From positions 1 to 64,000 of the forward strand of contig JAUHXA010000005.1 in the NCBI GenBank assembly GCA_030427245.1: DNA of 64,000 nucleotides, written 5' to 3'. The notes under the pieces are model-generated. The model was not told the origin of the DNA. It ran no database searches and worked only from the letters and a program-made list of their open reading frames with translations. Positions 7,657-17,168 of this stretch are shown piece after piece. Each line of letters begins with the position of its first letter. Positions within the stretch are counted from its first letter, which is position 1. The translations under genes were made by a program, and so were the position numbers. The DNA comes from Bacteroidia bacterium (lineage in GTDB: Bacteria > Bacteroidota > Bacteroidia > Chitinophagales > UBA2359).

Positions 7657-9771
7657 ATGATAGTAAATGAATTGTTTATGAAACAAATGAGCAGAAATGG
7701 GAGGTATGTAAATCGAGAGATTAGTTGGCTTGCTTTCAATGAGCGGGTACTCCAAGAAGCAGAAGATTCAAACATGCCTTTGTTGATGCGAATTAAGTTT
7801 CTGGGGATTTTTTCGAATAATTTAGATGAGTTTTTTAGGGTGAGAGTAGCGAGTTTGAAGCGCATTATCAGCCTAAACACCAATGCGGATGTCAAGAATA
7901 AGGTAGTGCGAAGCAAATTGGGTTTTAATCCCAAAAGGATAGAGAAGGAAGTTCATGCTATGGTGATTCAACAACAAAAACGATTTGAGAAAATCTATGA
8001 AAACATCAAGAAAGAACTAAAGTCGTATGATATTGATATTATTGATGAACACAATCTGAATGATATACAGGGAGAAAAAGTTATTGAATATTTTCATGAC
8101 AAGGTTCGACCTGTTTTGGTGCCATTGATGATCAAGAACCTGCCGCAGTTTCCTAAACTTAGAGACGGTTCGATTTATTTGGCGGTAGTGCTGGAAAAGG
8201 AAAACAAGGCAGAGGACAAGAATTTTGCACTGATAGAAATTCCGACCAATAAAGTAGCTCGTTTTTTCGTGTTTGATCGGGAAGAAGGAGGTAAAAACGT
8301 GATGCTTTTGGACGATGTGATACGGTACAGTATGCACGAAATTTTTGCTATGTTTGGCTATAATCACTACAATGCCTACACCATCAAAATTACCAAGGAT
8401 GCTGAAACGGACATAGACAATGATGTCTCCAAAAGTTTTTTGGAGTTGATGAGCATTGCAGTGAAAAAACGAACAGAAGGGCGACCCGTGCGTTTTATTC
8501 ACGACCAAGAAATTGACCCCGATTTGTTAAACTTTTTAATCGAAAAATTAAAGTTTACAAAAGATGACAATCTCATTCCCGCAGGAAGATATCACAACTT
8601 CAAGGACTTTATGGGGTTTCCTACATTGGGACCTTCTCACCTCAACAATCGCCCCAATCCTCCATTAGACCACAAGGACATCAGCCCAAATCGCAGCCTC
8701 TTCAAAATCATCAGAAAACGGGATATTATGCTGCATTTTCCTTATCAATCCTTTCACCCGATTATAGATTTTCTGAGGGAAGCGGCGATTGATCCTAAGG
8801 TCAAATATGTAAAGGCAACCTTGTATCGGGTCGCCAAACGTTCCAATATCATCAATGCGCTTATCAACGCGAGAAAAAATGGAAAAGATGTAACCGTTGT
8901 TATCGAATTGCAAGCTCGATTTGACGAGGAGGCGAATATCAGATGGGCAAAAGAACTGCAAGATGAAGGAGTGAAGGTTGTTCATGGTCAACAAGACATT
9001 AAAATACACAGCAAGTTGCTTTTGGTTGGGAGAGAGGAGAAAGGCAAAATTGTGCATTACGCCAATATTTCGACGGGCAACTTTAATGAGGATACTTCTC
9101 GAATTTATGCGGATGATAGTTTGCTTACAACTCACAAAGGCATTACCAAAGATGTGTTTAAGGTGTTCAAAATGATAGAAAGCAAACAACAACCTTCTCC
9201 GAATACTACCTTCAAACACTTATTGGTTTCACCTTATCATTTGGTCAACACCCTGTTTGACTTCATAGACATAGAAATTGCGAATGCAAAAAAAGGTAAG
9301 GAGGCCTACATCATTGCCAAAATGAACAGCTTGAACGATGAGGGAATGATTGAAAAACTCTATGAAGCCTCACAAGCTGGAGTAGTCATTCAACTCATTG
9401 TCAGAGGGATTTGTTCTCTCAGGCCTGGAGTAGAAGGACTAAGCGAAAACATTGAAGCCATCAGCATTGTGGACAAGTATCTCGAACATTCAAGGGTGTA
9501 TATTTTCTGCAATAGCGGAAAGGAACGTTGTTATATTTCGTCAGCAGATTGGATGGAGCGTAATCTTAGAAGGCGAATTGAAGTAGCTTGCCCTTTGTAT
9601 GATGAAAAAATGGTGAAACGACTCAAAAAAATCCTTGCTTTTCAGTGGAAAGATAATGTAAAGGCAAGAATCCATGATCAAGAGGCAGGTAACCCATTTA
9701 AAAAGAATGATCAAGAGCCTTTGCGTGCTCAAAATGCAACTTATGATTATTTTAAAAATTATTTGGATTAA
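7657..9771 (+). CDS. ppk1: Polyphosphate kinase 1
   Basis: 704-residue PPK1, which polymerises the gamma phosphate of ATP into long polyphosphate chains at the membrane. The N-terminal domain starts NREISWLAFNERVLQEA and contains the family motif NNLDEFFRVRVA. The two phospholipase-D-like catalytic domains carry H451 (IHSKLLLV), the expected phosphorylated histidine, and H611 (EHSRVYIF), the second essential histidine. STGNFNEDT is also conserved. Full length. The start at 7657 has GGAGGGA about 17 bases upstream; an ATG at 7678 is an alternative. It follows sixA directly. Confidence 0.96.
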   Translation: MIVNELFMKQMSRNGRYVNREISWLAFNERVLQEAEDSNMPLLMRIKFLGIFSNNLDEFFRVRVASLKRIISLNTNADVKNKVVRSKLGFNPKRIEKEVHAMVIQQQKRFEKIYENIKKELKSYDIDIIDEHNLNDIQGEKVIEYFHDKVRPVLVPLMIKNLPQFPKLRDGSIYLAVVLEKENKAEDKNFALIEIPTNKVARFFVFDREEGGKNVMLLDDVIRYSMHEIFAMFGYNHYNAYTIKITKDAETDIDNDVSKSFLELMSIAVKKRTEGRPVRFIHDQEIDPDLLNFLIEKLKFTKDDNLIPAGRYHNFKDFMGFPTLGPSHLNNRPNPPLDHKDISPNRSLFKIIRKRDIMLHFPYQSFHPIIDFLREAAIDPKVKYVKATLYRVAKRSNIINALINARKNGKDVTVVIELQARFDEEANIRWAKELQDEGVKVVHGQQDIKIHSKLLLVGREEKGKIVHYANISTGNFNEDTSRIYADDSLLTTHKGITKDVFKVFKMIESKQQPSPNTTFKHLLVSPYHLVNTLFDFIDIEIANAKKGKEAYIIAKMNSLNDEGMIEKLYEASQAGVVIQLIVRGICSLRPGVEGLSENIEAISIVDKYLEHSRVYIFCNSGKERCYISSADWMERNLRRRIEVACPLYDEKMVKRLKKILAFQWKDNVKARIHDQEAGNPFKKNDQEPLRAQNATYDYFKNYLD

Positions 9772-9970
9772 GGCAAACTAAAATATTGAAATAGTGTTGA
9801 ATGGCTCTATTGTTGAATTGTTATATTGCTTGTTTATCAGCACTTTTGCTCGACAAAAAGGTGTCAAGCGCTTAACAGTTGAAGCAATGACTATTTTTGA
9901 ACTTCAATTTGCTTATCCATATACTTTTATTTGAATCCCGATTAAAATTCGGGACAGGTTTTGAATTTTC

Positions 9971-10612
9971 CTAATTCCTCGTTGCCGCAATCAAATGCTG
10001 CATTTTGGTTTTCATATCTTCAAAAGGAGCATAACCATTGACCAGCATTTTGTAGCGACCTTCAATTCCCAAAACTACCGTAGGAAAACCTCTGACTCCC
10101 CAATTTTTGCAAACTTCAAAATCCAATTGCAGCAGTTCCTTGTATTTAGGAGAAAGGAATTTGGAGCGAAATACGATGAAAGGAATGTTCATTTGTTCGC
10201 AAATCGGCTTGTAAAAATCGGCAGATTTTGGGTCTTTGTTGTCGACATAAAATCCTTTTTGAACCGCTTTGAAAAAATCAAATTCCTGTTTGGGAGACAT
10301 ATCTCTCACCACTCTAACCGCCCGACACGCAGGCTCGGTATCATAGTCAAAATGGTCTTTTTCAAGAAGCTGATAACTAAACGGCTGCCCACTTGCTTTT
10401 TCGACATGCTTCCAATGATCTTTCAAAAAACTCTTCATTTGGTCGTCCCATGCATCTCCTCCGCCAGCTCGCAAACCGCCCATAATCAGGGTAAATTTGG
10501 CTTGGTCGGCATAGTATTCTTTGAGTTGGGTGATTTCGGGCGAAAAGCCATAACACCACGAACACATCGGGTCACCAATGTAAATAATTTCTAAAGGCAG
10601 TTGAGTAGCCAT
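9971..10612 (-). CDS. DsbA-family thioredoxin-like oxidoreductase
   Basis: 213-residue thioredoxin-fold protein of the DsbA/FrnE type. The active-site pair C17-S-W-C20 lies at the start of the fold (GDPMCSWCYGFSPE), and the cis-proline loop is GVRGFPTVVLG near residue 180. There is no signal peptide, so it is probably cytoplasmic, like FrnE and the hydroxychromene-carboxylate isomerase relatives that act as disulfide oxidoreductases in stress responses. It ends the minus-strand series after thrB, 61 bases downstream. Its partner is unknown. Confidence 0.85.
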   Translation of the reverse strand: MATQLPLEIIYIGDPMCSWCYGFSPEITQLKEYYADQAKFTLIMGGLRAGGGDAWDDQMKSFLKDHWKHVEKASGQPFSYQLLEKDHFDYDTEPACRAVRVVRDMSPKQEFDFFKAVQKGFYVDNKDPKSADFYKPICEQMNIPFIVFRSKFLSPKYKELLQLDFEVCKNWGVRGFPTVVLGIEGRYKMLVNGYAPFEDMKTKMQHLIAATRN

Positions 10613-10673
10613 AGATTGATAAGGGGTTTAATTTTTGAATTTGAAATTTGAGTTTGAATTTGAGATTTGCAGG

Positions 10674-11597
10674 TTACCACATCACAGAAGCTCCTTTCTG
10701 ATTTATTTTTGAAATAAAAACCTTGCAGTCAATACCTTTAGTGGTCAAGCATTTTTCCATCAATTCACCAATCTGTTCCGCCTTTGAAGAATTGTCCGAA
10801 AAGGCAAACATGGAAGGTCCTGAACCCGAAATGCCAAAGGACAATGCTCCTGCATACATTGCTGCATTGCGGACGCTTTGAAATTCTGGAATAAGTGAAG
10901 AACGGTAAGGTTCTGCCAAAACATCTACCATGCTGCGCCCCAACAATGCCAAGTCGTTTTGATATAAGCCTGCAATGAAGCCGCCTAAATTGCCGATTTG
11001 GGTAATGGCCGTTTTCATGCTGACTTCTTTGGGCATGATGTCACGCGCTACTTTGGTCAAAATCTCAACATGAGGATGTACAACCGTAGTGTATAAACTA
11101 TCAGGCACAGGCAGTTCGATGATGTCTATGGGCGAATAACTCCGAATCAAAACCACTCCGCCCAACAAACAAGGAGCGACATTATCGGCATGACGTGCGC
11201 CACTTGCCACGGCTTCTCCATCAATTGCAAAATCCAACAATTCCTTCTTTGTCAAAGGCATTCCGATGAGGTGATTGGCTGCTACTACGGCTGCAACAGC
11301 ACTTGCGGCACTCGAACCCAAACCACTCCCAAAAGGCATCTTTTTGTGGATGATGATGTCTATTCCCCTTTCGTAGTTGAGGTGATTCACCAACGACAGA
11401 ACAGCTTTGCTTGCTGTATTCGCTTCTACTTCAAAGGGTAATTTCCCTTCATCACCCGTGATTTCCACAATCCGAACTTTTCCTATATCGTTGAATTGTA
11501 CGCTGACTTCATCGCCAGGAGCATCTACTGCTAATCCCAATACATCAAATCCGCAACTCACATTGGCAATAGAAGCGGGGGCGTAGGCTGTTACCAT
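10674..11597 (-). CDS. thrB: Homoserine kinase
   Basis: 307-residue GHMP kinase that phosphorylates L-homoserine with ATP in threonine synthesis. The N-terminus MVTAYAPASIANVSCGFDVL is the conserved family start. The ATP loop MPFGSGLGSSAA lies at residues 87-98, and the C-terminal GHMP segment has FGISGSGPSMFAF. The open frame extends upstream to 11957, which would give 427 residues. The start at 11597 is preferred because the extra 120 residues look non-coding and overlap a CTD-like frame on the other strand, and because a good -7 box (TAATTTTG) lies just upstream. No thrA or thrC is nearby. Confidence 0.95.
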   Translation of the reverse strand: MVTAYAPASIANVSCGFDVLGLAVDAPGDEVSVQFNDIGKVRIVEITGDEGKLPFEVEANTASKAVLSLVNHLNYERGIDIIIHKKMPFGSGLGSSAASAVAAVVAANHLIGMPLTKKELLDFAIDGEAVASGARHADNVAPCLLGGVVLIRSYSPIDIIELPVPDSLYTTVVHPHVEILTKVARDIMPKEVSMKTAITQIGNLGGFIAGLYQNDLALLGRSMVDVLAEPYRSSLIPEFQSVRNAAMYAGALSFGISGSGPSMFAFSDNSSKAEQIGELMEKCLTTKGIDCKVFISKINQKGASVMW

Positions 11598-11635
11598 ATT
11601 TTGCTTTACTTTTCTTTTTTTAAATTTAAGGACGG

Positions 11636-11643
11636 CAAAATTA
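11636..11643 (-). promoter_or_regulatory. Candidate -7 promoter box of thrB
   Basis: Read on the minus strand this is TAATTTTG, a full match to the Bacteroidota -7 consensus TAnnTTTG. It would give a 5' leader of about 30 bases to the thrB ATG at 11597. The -33 region (TTTCTG, near 11660) is a weak match. It supports the short thrB start and means thrB need not depend on porU transcription. Confidence 0.45.
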
Positions 11644-11653
11644 CGAGTTATTA

Positions 11654-11929
11654 TTGAAGCAGAAAAACCTTTTGATTTTATTCCCCAATCCAGCCACTTC
11701 GAATATGGTTTTGTATTTAAAGCAAAGTCCTCCTCAAGCCTTTCAAAAAGGAACATTGAAGCTATATGATAGCAAAGGAGTTTTGGTGAAAAGTATGACA
11801 TTGAAGGCAGTACTTCATAATAAAATGGATGTTTCTTTACTTCAATGGGGCATTTACTTTTACCAAATGCAATGGGAAAATGGCGAAATTGAGAATGGGA
11901 AGTTGTTGGTAGAATTAGTGGCTGGTTAG
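11654..11929 (+). pseudogene. Orphan T9SS type A sorting-domain fragment
   Basis: An open frame of 91 codons reads as an almost complete T9SS CTD: LFPNPATSNMVLYL, LKLYDSKGVLVKSM, then WGIYFYQMQWENGE and a terminal GKLLVELVAG. There is no passenger domain, no signal peptide and no ATG; the frame opens with TTG nine codons after an in-frame stop (TAA 11627-11629). It lies on the opposite strand to both neighbours, thrB and porU. The simplest reading is the 3' remnant of a decayed secreted-protein gene. A translated mini-protein without export signal is less likely. Confidence 0.7.
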
Positions 11930-11953
11930 TGGTTTTTAGTAAGAAATCACTAA
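11926..11953. terminator. Hairpin between porU end and CTD fragment
   Basis: Imperfect stem TTAGTGGTTT (11926-11935) with AAATCACTAA (11944-11953), one mismatch. It overlaps the stop codon of the CTD fragment and lies 16 bases past the end of porU. There is no long T-tract, so terminator function is tentative. Confidence 0.4.
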
Positions 11954-11968
11954 TCACGAATCACCCTC

Positions 11969-14900
11969 CTACCGCATCAAATACATCTTCCCCCAGCCAT
12001 TCTTAAACAAACCATCTACTTTCTCATTGGTTTGATAATTATCCAAAGCTTGTCCCTGTTGATAAGCGGTCACTCGATACAAATACACACCATTCGCCAA
12101 ACGGTTGCCAAACTCGTCTGTGCCATCCCATTTGTATTCGGTCAGATTGCGGCCAATGAACAATTGACCCAAGTCTTCCCCATTGATTTCCTTTACGATT
12201 TTGCCCGAAATCGTCATAATTTGGATGCGAATTTGTTCAGGAATTTCACTGCCTGTAAGGGTGAAAACAAATTGAGTACTCGTTGTGAAAGGATTGGGGT
12301 AGTTCAATACATTGGAAATCAGGTGTTCGTTCACCACTTCAAAACTCGTTTTGTAGGCTTTGGCATCAAAACGGTTGTCACTTCGATCTTTGGCACTTGC
12401 ATTAAGGGTGTAAGTACCATCTTGAAGTAGGGTAGGAGTATAGACGATGTTCGCCTCGTTTTTGCCCTCCGCAGCTTGTGTTTGAGTAGCAGGGGTGAAT
12501 TGAATCAACTCGCTGTCCATGCTCAATTCTTCGATAGTTCCATCGGGATGCTCCAAACTCAGGCTGAAATCATCGGCATCGTTTAGCTCCAAAAATGGAT
12601 TGTCGTCTTTGGCTCGAATCAAAATCTCTGGACTCGCCGAAACCAAGTCACCATCCAAAATGTGCCTACCATCAAAGGTGACATCCAAAAGCGGATTTTT
12701 TTCATCCGAAGCCACAAAGAAAGGCACAAACAGGATATTGTTGAAGCCAAATTTTTCGACTTGATGACTGTTTGGGTTTAGTTCCACGACTAAGATGTTG
12801 TTGCCCACCAAACCTTCTGTGGAGTGTTCGAGTTCACTGATGTAGGTTTCTCCTGCCATCATGGGTTTCTGGGCGGATTTGTCGAGAGGTATGGTTTCGT
12901 TTTGTTGATTGATAATGGTGTAGCCAATCAACAAACTATCCGCAGAGGCATCACTGGCATTGGTAACAGCTAATTTTAGGCGCATCATTTCGCCTTCTTG
13001 AAGGGTGTCGCTGTGAAACTCAAAGAAGGACTGACGATTCAGTGCAAACTCAGGCGCACGCTCAAAATGTACCCGCCAATGATCCATTTGTGGAGCGGTG
13101 AAATTGATGGTGTCCGAAGTGACGGCTTGCAGGCGTAGAAAAGGATAGGTTGTTGCAGGAATTTCACTCAAATCAAAGTTCTGCTCTTTGCCTGTTTTGA
13201 GCAATAAGGTTTCTGCTCCAAATTCGGGAATCCCAAATACATTGATGCTGATGTCGTCTTTATCTGCAAAAGGCTCTAAGCTGTGATAGTCCCATTGAAG
13301 ACTCTCCCAGTTTTTTGAAGGTCCAATAGCGGGCGAATAAAATGTACCTTTTTCTTCTGTGCCAACTGTGAGTCGGAGTTCAATTTTTTCGTTTAGGTCT
13401 TCTTCGGTTGTTGCCACAAATTGACCAGGGTAGTTTGATGCGCCTTTTCTGCCAAAAAGGATGAATGTTTGGTCGGGGTTGATGTTTCGGACTTGAGGAA
13501 TACCCAAATCTTCGTAAAATTGTAAGATGGATTCTTGCCGCCCAAAAATCGGCTCGCTCACATCATCTGTTCCTAAGCGGTGATTCCTAACAGAATACGA
13601 CAAAACATAATAGCCATCGGGTATGTCTTCGTACATAAAATTGAGCATACTATCCAGTTGTTCCTCTGTTCCCGTATGGAATTCAATTCCTGCTTTGAAG
13701 CCCGCACTGCATTGAATATTTCCATAAGTACCTCGTCCATTGCAGCCTCCTTCCAGTACGGTACGCACCGAAAGCATAGGCTCTAAAGGCGCAGCAGGTT
13801 TGAAGGCAGCAAAGACTATTCCGCCATTGCAGCCACCTGTCAAACAAGATTGCCCAATGATTAAATTGAGGTTCAATACAATTCCGATGTCATTGACATT
13901 GTTGTGTTGGTTGGTTATCCAAAATTCGTTTTCGAAGCCTGTGTAGTCGAAATTTCGACTCGTTTCGTCCAGTATCATTTGGTCGAATTGATCTTGTTGG
14001 AATTGGTAGAAATGTGATTGATTCCAGCCTTTTTTGCTTTGAGGGGCATAGATAAACGAACTTTGCTGCCAACTAAAGTCGGTTGCATCGGAAGGGATTG
14101 GACTGACTCGCCAATAATAAACGGTTTGATCAATGAAATTTATATCAGGTTGCCATTCAATGACTCCTGCTTCACTTGTCAAAGTATGTTGAACAAAAAG
14201 GGAGCTATTGAAGGCGGTGGTCGTATCAATTTGTATGATGTATGCCTTTGCCTCACTGTCGGGTTGTCCTGTTGAAGCAAAAAGCGTGGGTTTTGTTTCC
14301 GTAGCAATTGCAAAATTGCAGGGACTGATGGGAACGAGAAGGTCGGAAAAAATGGTGAGGTCTTTTACAACCGTATTGTTGTCTTCACAATCTTCTTCAA
14401 TTTTTCCTTCGTAATCCACTTCAACGGTAAGCGAATTTTTTCCTGACACAAAACTACCTTCGCCCATTTGGACATACATTTGCAGTGTGTCCACATAAAC
14501 TGGCATTAAAATTTTCTTTGTGGCTGCAATTTCTTGGCTGTCATCAGGGAAGGTTCTTCTAACAAGAATTTCGACCGAATCAGAAGTCGCCTTACCAAGA
14601 TTGGCAAGTACTACATTGACTGCAAAGGAATCCAAATTGGTCGTCAATTGAGCGGGAGTAATGAATACATCTGCGGGTGTAACCGCTAATTCGGGTTTTT
14701 CCCAACTGTTGAGGATGATGGCAGGATCGCAAGTAAGGGCAAATTGTTCGCTGACCAAGCGAGTGCCCTTGAGGCTGTTGGTAGCAGCTTCAGCATCCAA
14801 AATGGTTTGTTGAAGGATTTTTCCAATAGAAGTGTGGTAATTTTCAACGCACATATTTTGGTACAATTCCGTTACGTGAATGTCCATAAAAGAAGGAAAT

Positions 14901-17071
14901 CCAAAGCTAATGGAAGACATATAACCTATTGCGCCCAAATCTTTGGCCAAGACCCAATTTTCTGCCATGCTTCCTTCGCTGCCTTCAATGTTGTTGCGGT
15001 GAATGTTGCCTGTAAAACAGGAACTTCCGATGATCATGGGGTATCTACCATAGTTTTCAAAATCATAAGGAGAGCCTAAAGGAATGTTAAAATCAGGACC
15101 AGATGAATGACCAAAAAAGTTAATAATAGAAAGTCCGTTGTTGATGCTGTTGTCGAGTTCTATCGCTTCAATGACACTGTCACTGGCTTTGGAGTAGCGA
15201 AAGACTACTTTTCCGCCCATCATGCGCTGTTCAAAAATGTCGGAATAGCCATCAATATAACTTGAATATTCTTCTTCTTCTTTTAGGTTGAGTCCGCCAG
15301 CCAAGTGCATAGCGTGTTTGGACCAAAGGCGGTCGGCTTTGGTGCAGGGTGAATTTTGAATGTCTTCGTAAGTGATTACCTTATCCAAGTAGTTTTGAAC
15401 CTCTTCAGGCGTGTTTGCGGGTACTCTACCTGTTGCCAACTGGGGCTTGTAGCTGCTATTGTCTAAGAGTGTGCTTAGCCAATTGTCAGAAGGTATGTGT
15501 CCAAAAGTAGGCACTAAGTTTTGACTCCATGCAGCAGCGTTGGTGCGAGAAAAATTGTAGCTAACCGATTTGCCCAATAAGAAGAGGTACTCAGGTTTCA
15601 CGCTCCATTTTTCAATTGCAAAGTTGGTGAAGTTTCGGATAGAAGAAGGATGTTTTTCCACACCATAGGCAAATTGGTCGTAGAGTTCTTCCACATTTAT
15701 CAATATGACCTTGTGGTTTCCTCCTGCTTCGCTTTTTCGATAGTCCGCATATCGCTGTGCTTGGTTTACATTGCCTTGCATCAAACTTGGATGAGTGAGG
15801 ATGAGGTAGTTTCCTTGGTTTTGCAGGGCGGTATGATTGATGAAATTGACTTCTTGTGTTTGTGAAACAATGCTTGGGGTAATGGGCGGATTTTCAGGAT
15901 CAATCTGAAAATTGCTGTGAGACAGATGTAGTTTTCGCTTCGTCTCTCCATTCACTACCTGTGGTAAAAATATTTTGTAAACTCGTTCTCCACCATTATG
16001 GGTGACAGTTGGCTGCAATCGTATGTGATGGGTCAAGTCGTACAACAAAGGGGCATTTCCACCTCCAAAATTTTTGATTTCGAGGTATTTGTCTCCGTCA
16101 TTCGCAATCTCAAAAGTGAAATTATGGGTCAGTTCGTCAAACTCAAAAGTTCGTGGATAGGTAATCGTATAGTAGGATACCGAGAACTTATCTGCAATGA
16201 CTCCTTCGTCCTGTAAGGATTCGTAGTACATGATATTGTCTGATTCCTTCAATAAATTCAAAGGGACTTCAAAACTTCGGCTGATGTTTCCTCTACCTTC
16301 AAAATAGGTGTCGACATACAGTTCTCCATTGAAGCGAACTTGGGTATGGTGATCATCGGTAGGTTTGCTGAAATCATCTGACCAACCGACGATTCTTGTT
16401 TCAATAGTCGCTTTTTCGCCTTGCGAATAAATAGAAGGTGTGTTGGAACTGAAACTAATGCTCTTTCCATCCAAAACGGTTCCGCTTACAAAACCTTCCC
16501 CATCACCATATTCAGCATAGTAGTTGTGTTCATTGGCAAAATTGGTAATGGAGTTGCCAGGGAAGAATTGGTTGAGCATGGCATTGACTACTGTATGTGT
16601 GAAAAATTCTTCTTTGGGCGGAACATTGCTCAAATTGTTTTCGATACTTTGGTAGCGTAGGTTTTCGTTTTGTGTGTTGGAAGTGAGATAGTAAGCACTG
16701 GTGTCGGTAAAGAGGCTGTAAAAATTGTGCAACTGATAAGGGGTTTGTACAAATAAATCCTTGTCCAATGATCCATCCAATTTTTCGCCATAAAATTCGA
16801 TGTAATCATTCACTCCAAAAGTACCGTTTGTGCTGACATGAATGGGAATTTCTTGACCCATATACATCAATTTGAATTGAGAACCTTCCAATGGAAGGCT
16901 CATTTGTTGCAAGATATTGAAGGGAATTCGGTGGAGTTTACTTTCTGCAACATCTATTTTATAGTAAGTCTTATCGAAGTCTATCCATTCGTTTCCATAA
17001 GTTTGTTGGGCGGATAGGTTTGTACTGATGAAGGTACAGATTATTAGGATTAGAAGTACCTTTTGTAGCAT
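11969..17071 (-). CDS. porU: PorU-like C25 cysteine peptidase of the type IX secretion system
   Basis: 1700-residue exported protein starting MLQKVLLILIICTF with a signal peptide ending LSAQQ. The gingipain-type C25 domain contains H655 (NFFGHSSG) and C685 (GSSCFTGN), the expected catalytic dyad. Two CARDB-like Ig modules follow (about 860-960 and 1390-1510). The last 100 residues are a FlgD-like CTD (YPNPF, WDGTDEFGNRLANGVYLYRV, then KNGWGKMYLMR), the ending typical of PorU. PorU is the outer-membrane sortase that removes cargo CTDs and attaches A-LPS. It is longer than P. gingivalis PorU (about 1160) because of the extra Ig modules. porV lies 97 bases upstream. The open frame extends to 17224, but the signal peptide fixes the start at 17071. 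Confidence 0.85.
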   Translation of the reverse strand: MLQKVLLILIICTFISTNLSAQQTYGNEWIDFDKTYYKIDVAESKLHRIPFNILQQMSLPLEGSQFKLMYMGQEIPIHVSTNGTFGVNDYIEFYGEKLDGSLDKDLFVQTPYQLHNFYSLFTDTSAYYLTSNTQNENLRYQSIENNLSNVPPKEEFFTHTVVNAMLNQFFPGNSITNFANEHNYYAEYGDGEGFVSGTVLDGKSISFSSNTPSIYSQGEKATIETRIVGWSDDFSKPTDDHHTQVRFNGELYVDTYFEGRGNISRSFEVPLNLLKESDNIMYYESLQDEGVIADKFSVSYYTITYPRTFEFDELTHNFTFEIANDGDKYLEIKNFGGGNAPLLYDLTHHIRLQPTVTHNGGERVYKIFLPQVVNGETKRKLHLSHSNFQIDPENPPITPSIVSQTQEVNFINHTALQNQGNYLILTHPSLMQGNVNQAQRYADYRKSEAGGNHKVILINVEELYDQFAYGVEKHPSSIRNFTNFAIEKWSVKPEYLFLLGKSVSYNFSRTNAAAWSQNLVPTFGHIPSDNWLSTLLDNSSYKPQLATGRVPANTPEEVQNYLDKVITYEDIQNSPCTKADRLWSKHAMHLAGGLNLKEEEEYSSYIDGYSDIFEQRMMGGKVVFRYSKASDSVIEAIELDNSINNGLSIINFFGHSSGPDFNIPLGSPYDFENYGRYPMIIGSSCFTGNIHRNNIEGSEGSMAENWVLAKDLGAIGYMSSISFGFPSFMDIHVTELYQNMCVENYHTSIGKILQQTILDAEAATNSLKGTRLVSEQFALTCDPAIILNSWEKPELAVTPADVFITPAQLTTNLDSFAVNVVLANLGKATSDSVEILVRRTFPDDSQEIAATKKILMPVYVDTLQMYVQMGEGSFVSGKNSLTVEVDYEGKIEEDCEDNNTVVKDLTIFSDLLVPISPCNFAIATETKPTLFASTGQPDSEAKAYIIQIDTTTAFNSSLFVQHTLTSEAGVIEWQPDINFIDQTVYYWRVSPIPSDATDFSWQQSSFIYAPQSKKGWNQSHFYQFQQDQFDQMILDETSRNFDYTGFENEFWITNQHNNVNDIGIVLNLNLIIGQSCLTGGCNGGIVFAAFKPAAPLEPMLSVRTVLEGGCNGRGTYGNIQCSAGFKAGIEFHTGTEEQLDSMLNFMYEDIPDGYYVLSYSVRNHRLGTDDVSEPIFGRQESILQFYEDLGIPQVRNINPDQTFILFGRKGASNYPGQFVATTEEDLNEKIELRLTVGTEEKGTFYSPAIGPSKNWESLQWDYHSLEPFADKDDISINVFGIPEFGAETLLLKTGKEQNFDLSEIPATTYPFLRLQAVTSDTINFTAPQMDHWRVHFERAPEFALNRQSFFEFHSDTLQEGEMMRLKLAVTNASDASADSLLIGYTIINQQNETIPLDKSAQKPMMAGETYISELEHSTEGLVGNNILVVELNPNSHQVEKFGFNNILFVPFFVASDEKNPLLDVTFDGRHILDGDLVSASPEILIRAKDDNPFLELNDADDFSLSLEHPDGTIEELSMDSELIQFTPATQTQAAEGKNEANIVYTPTLLQDGTYTLNASAKDRSDNRFDAKAYKTSFEVVNEHLISNVLNYPNPFTTSTQFVFTLTGSEIPEQIRIQIMTISGKIVKEINGEDLGQLFIGRNLTEYKWDGTDEFGNRLANGVYLYRVTAYQQGQALDNYQTNEKVDGLFKNGWGKMYLMR

Positions 17072-17168
17072 GTCAAGATATATTTTTATAATTGATGACG
17101 GGATTTTGTGAAGGAGAACAGAACTGTTGGGTTTTTCGGGTCTAGCAGTTGAAATCTTCATTTTCCAA

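Noticed and set aside
8017-9219. Long minus-strand frames under ppk1
   Set aside because: Antisense shadows of ppk1; no start context and phenylalanine/isoleucine-rich composition from reversed codons.
9936-9954. TCCCGA/TCGGGA hairpin after ppk1
   Set aside because: Only six base pairs, no T-tract, and close to expectation for AT-rich intergenic DNA.
11598-11957. N-terminal extension of homoserine kinase to 427 residues
   Set aside because: The extension has no similarity to the family, overlaps a CTD-like frame on the other strand, and the canonical MVTAYAPAS start with a promoter box lies at 11597.
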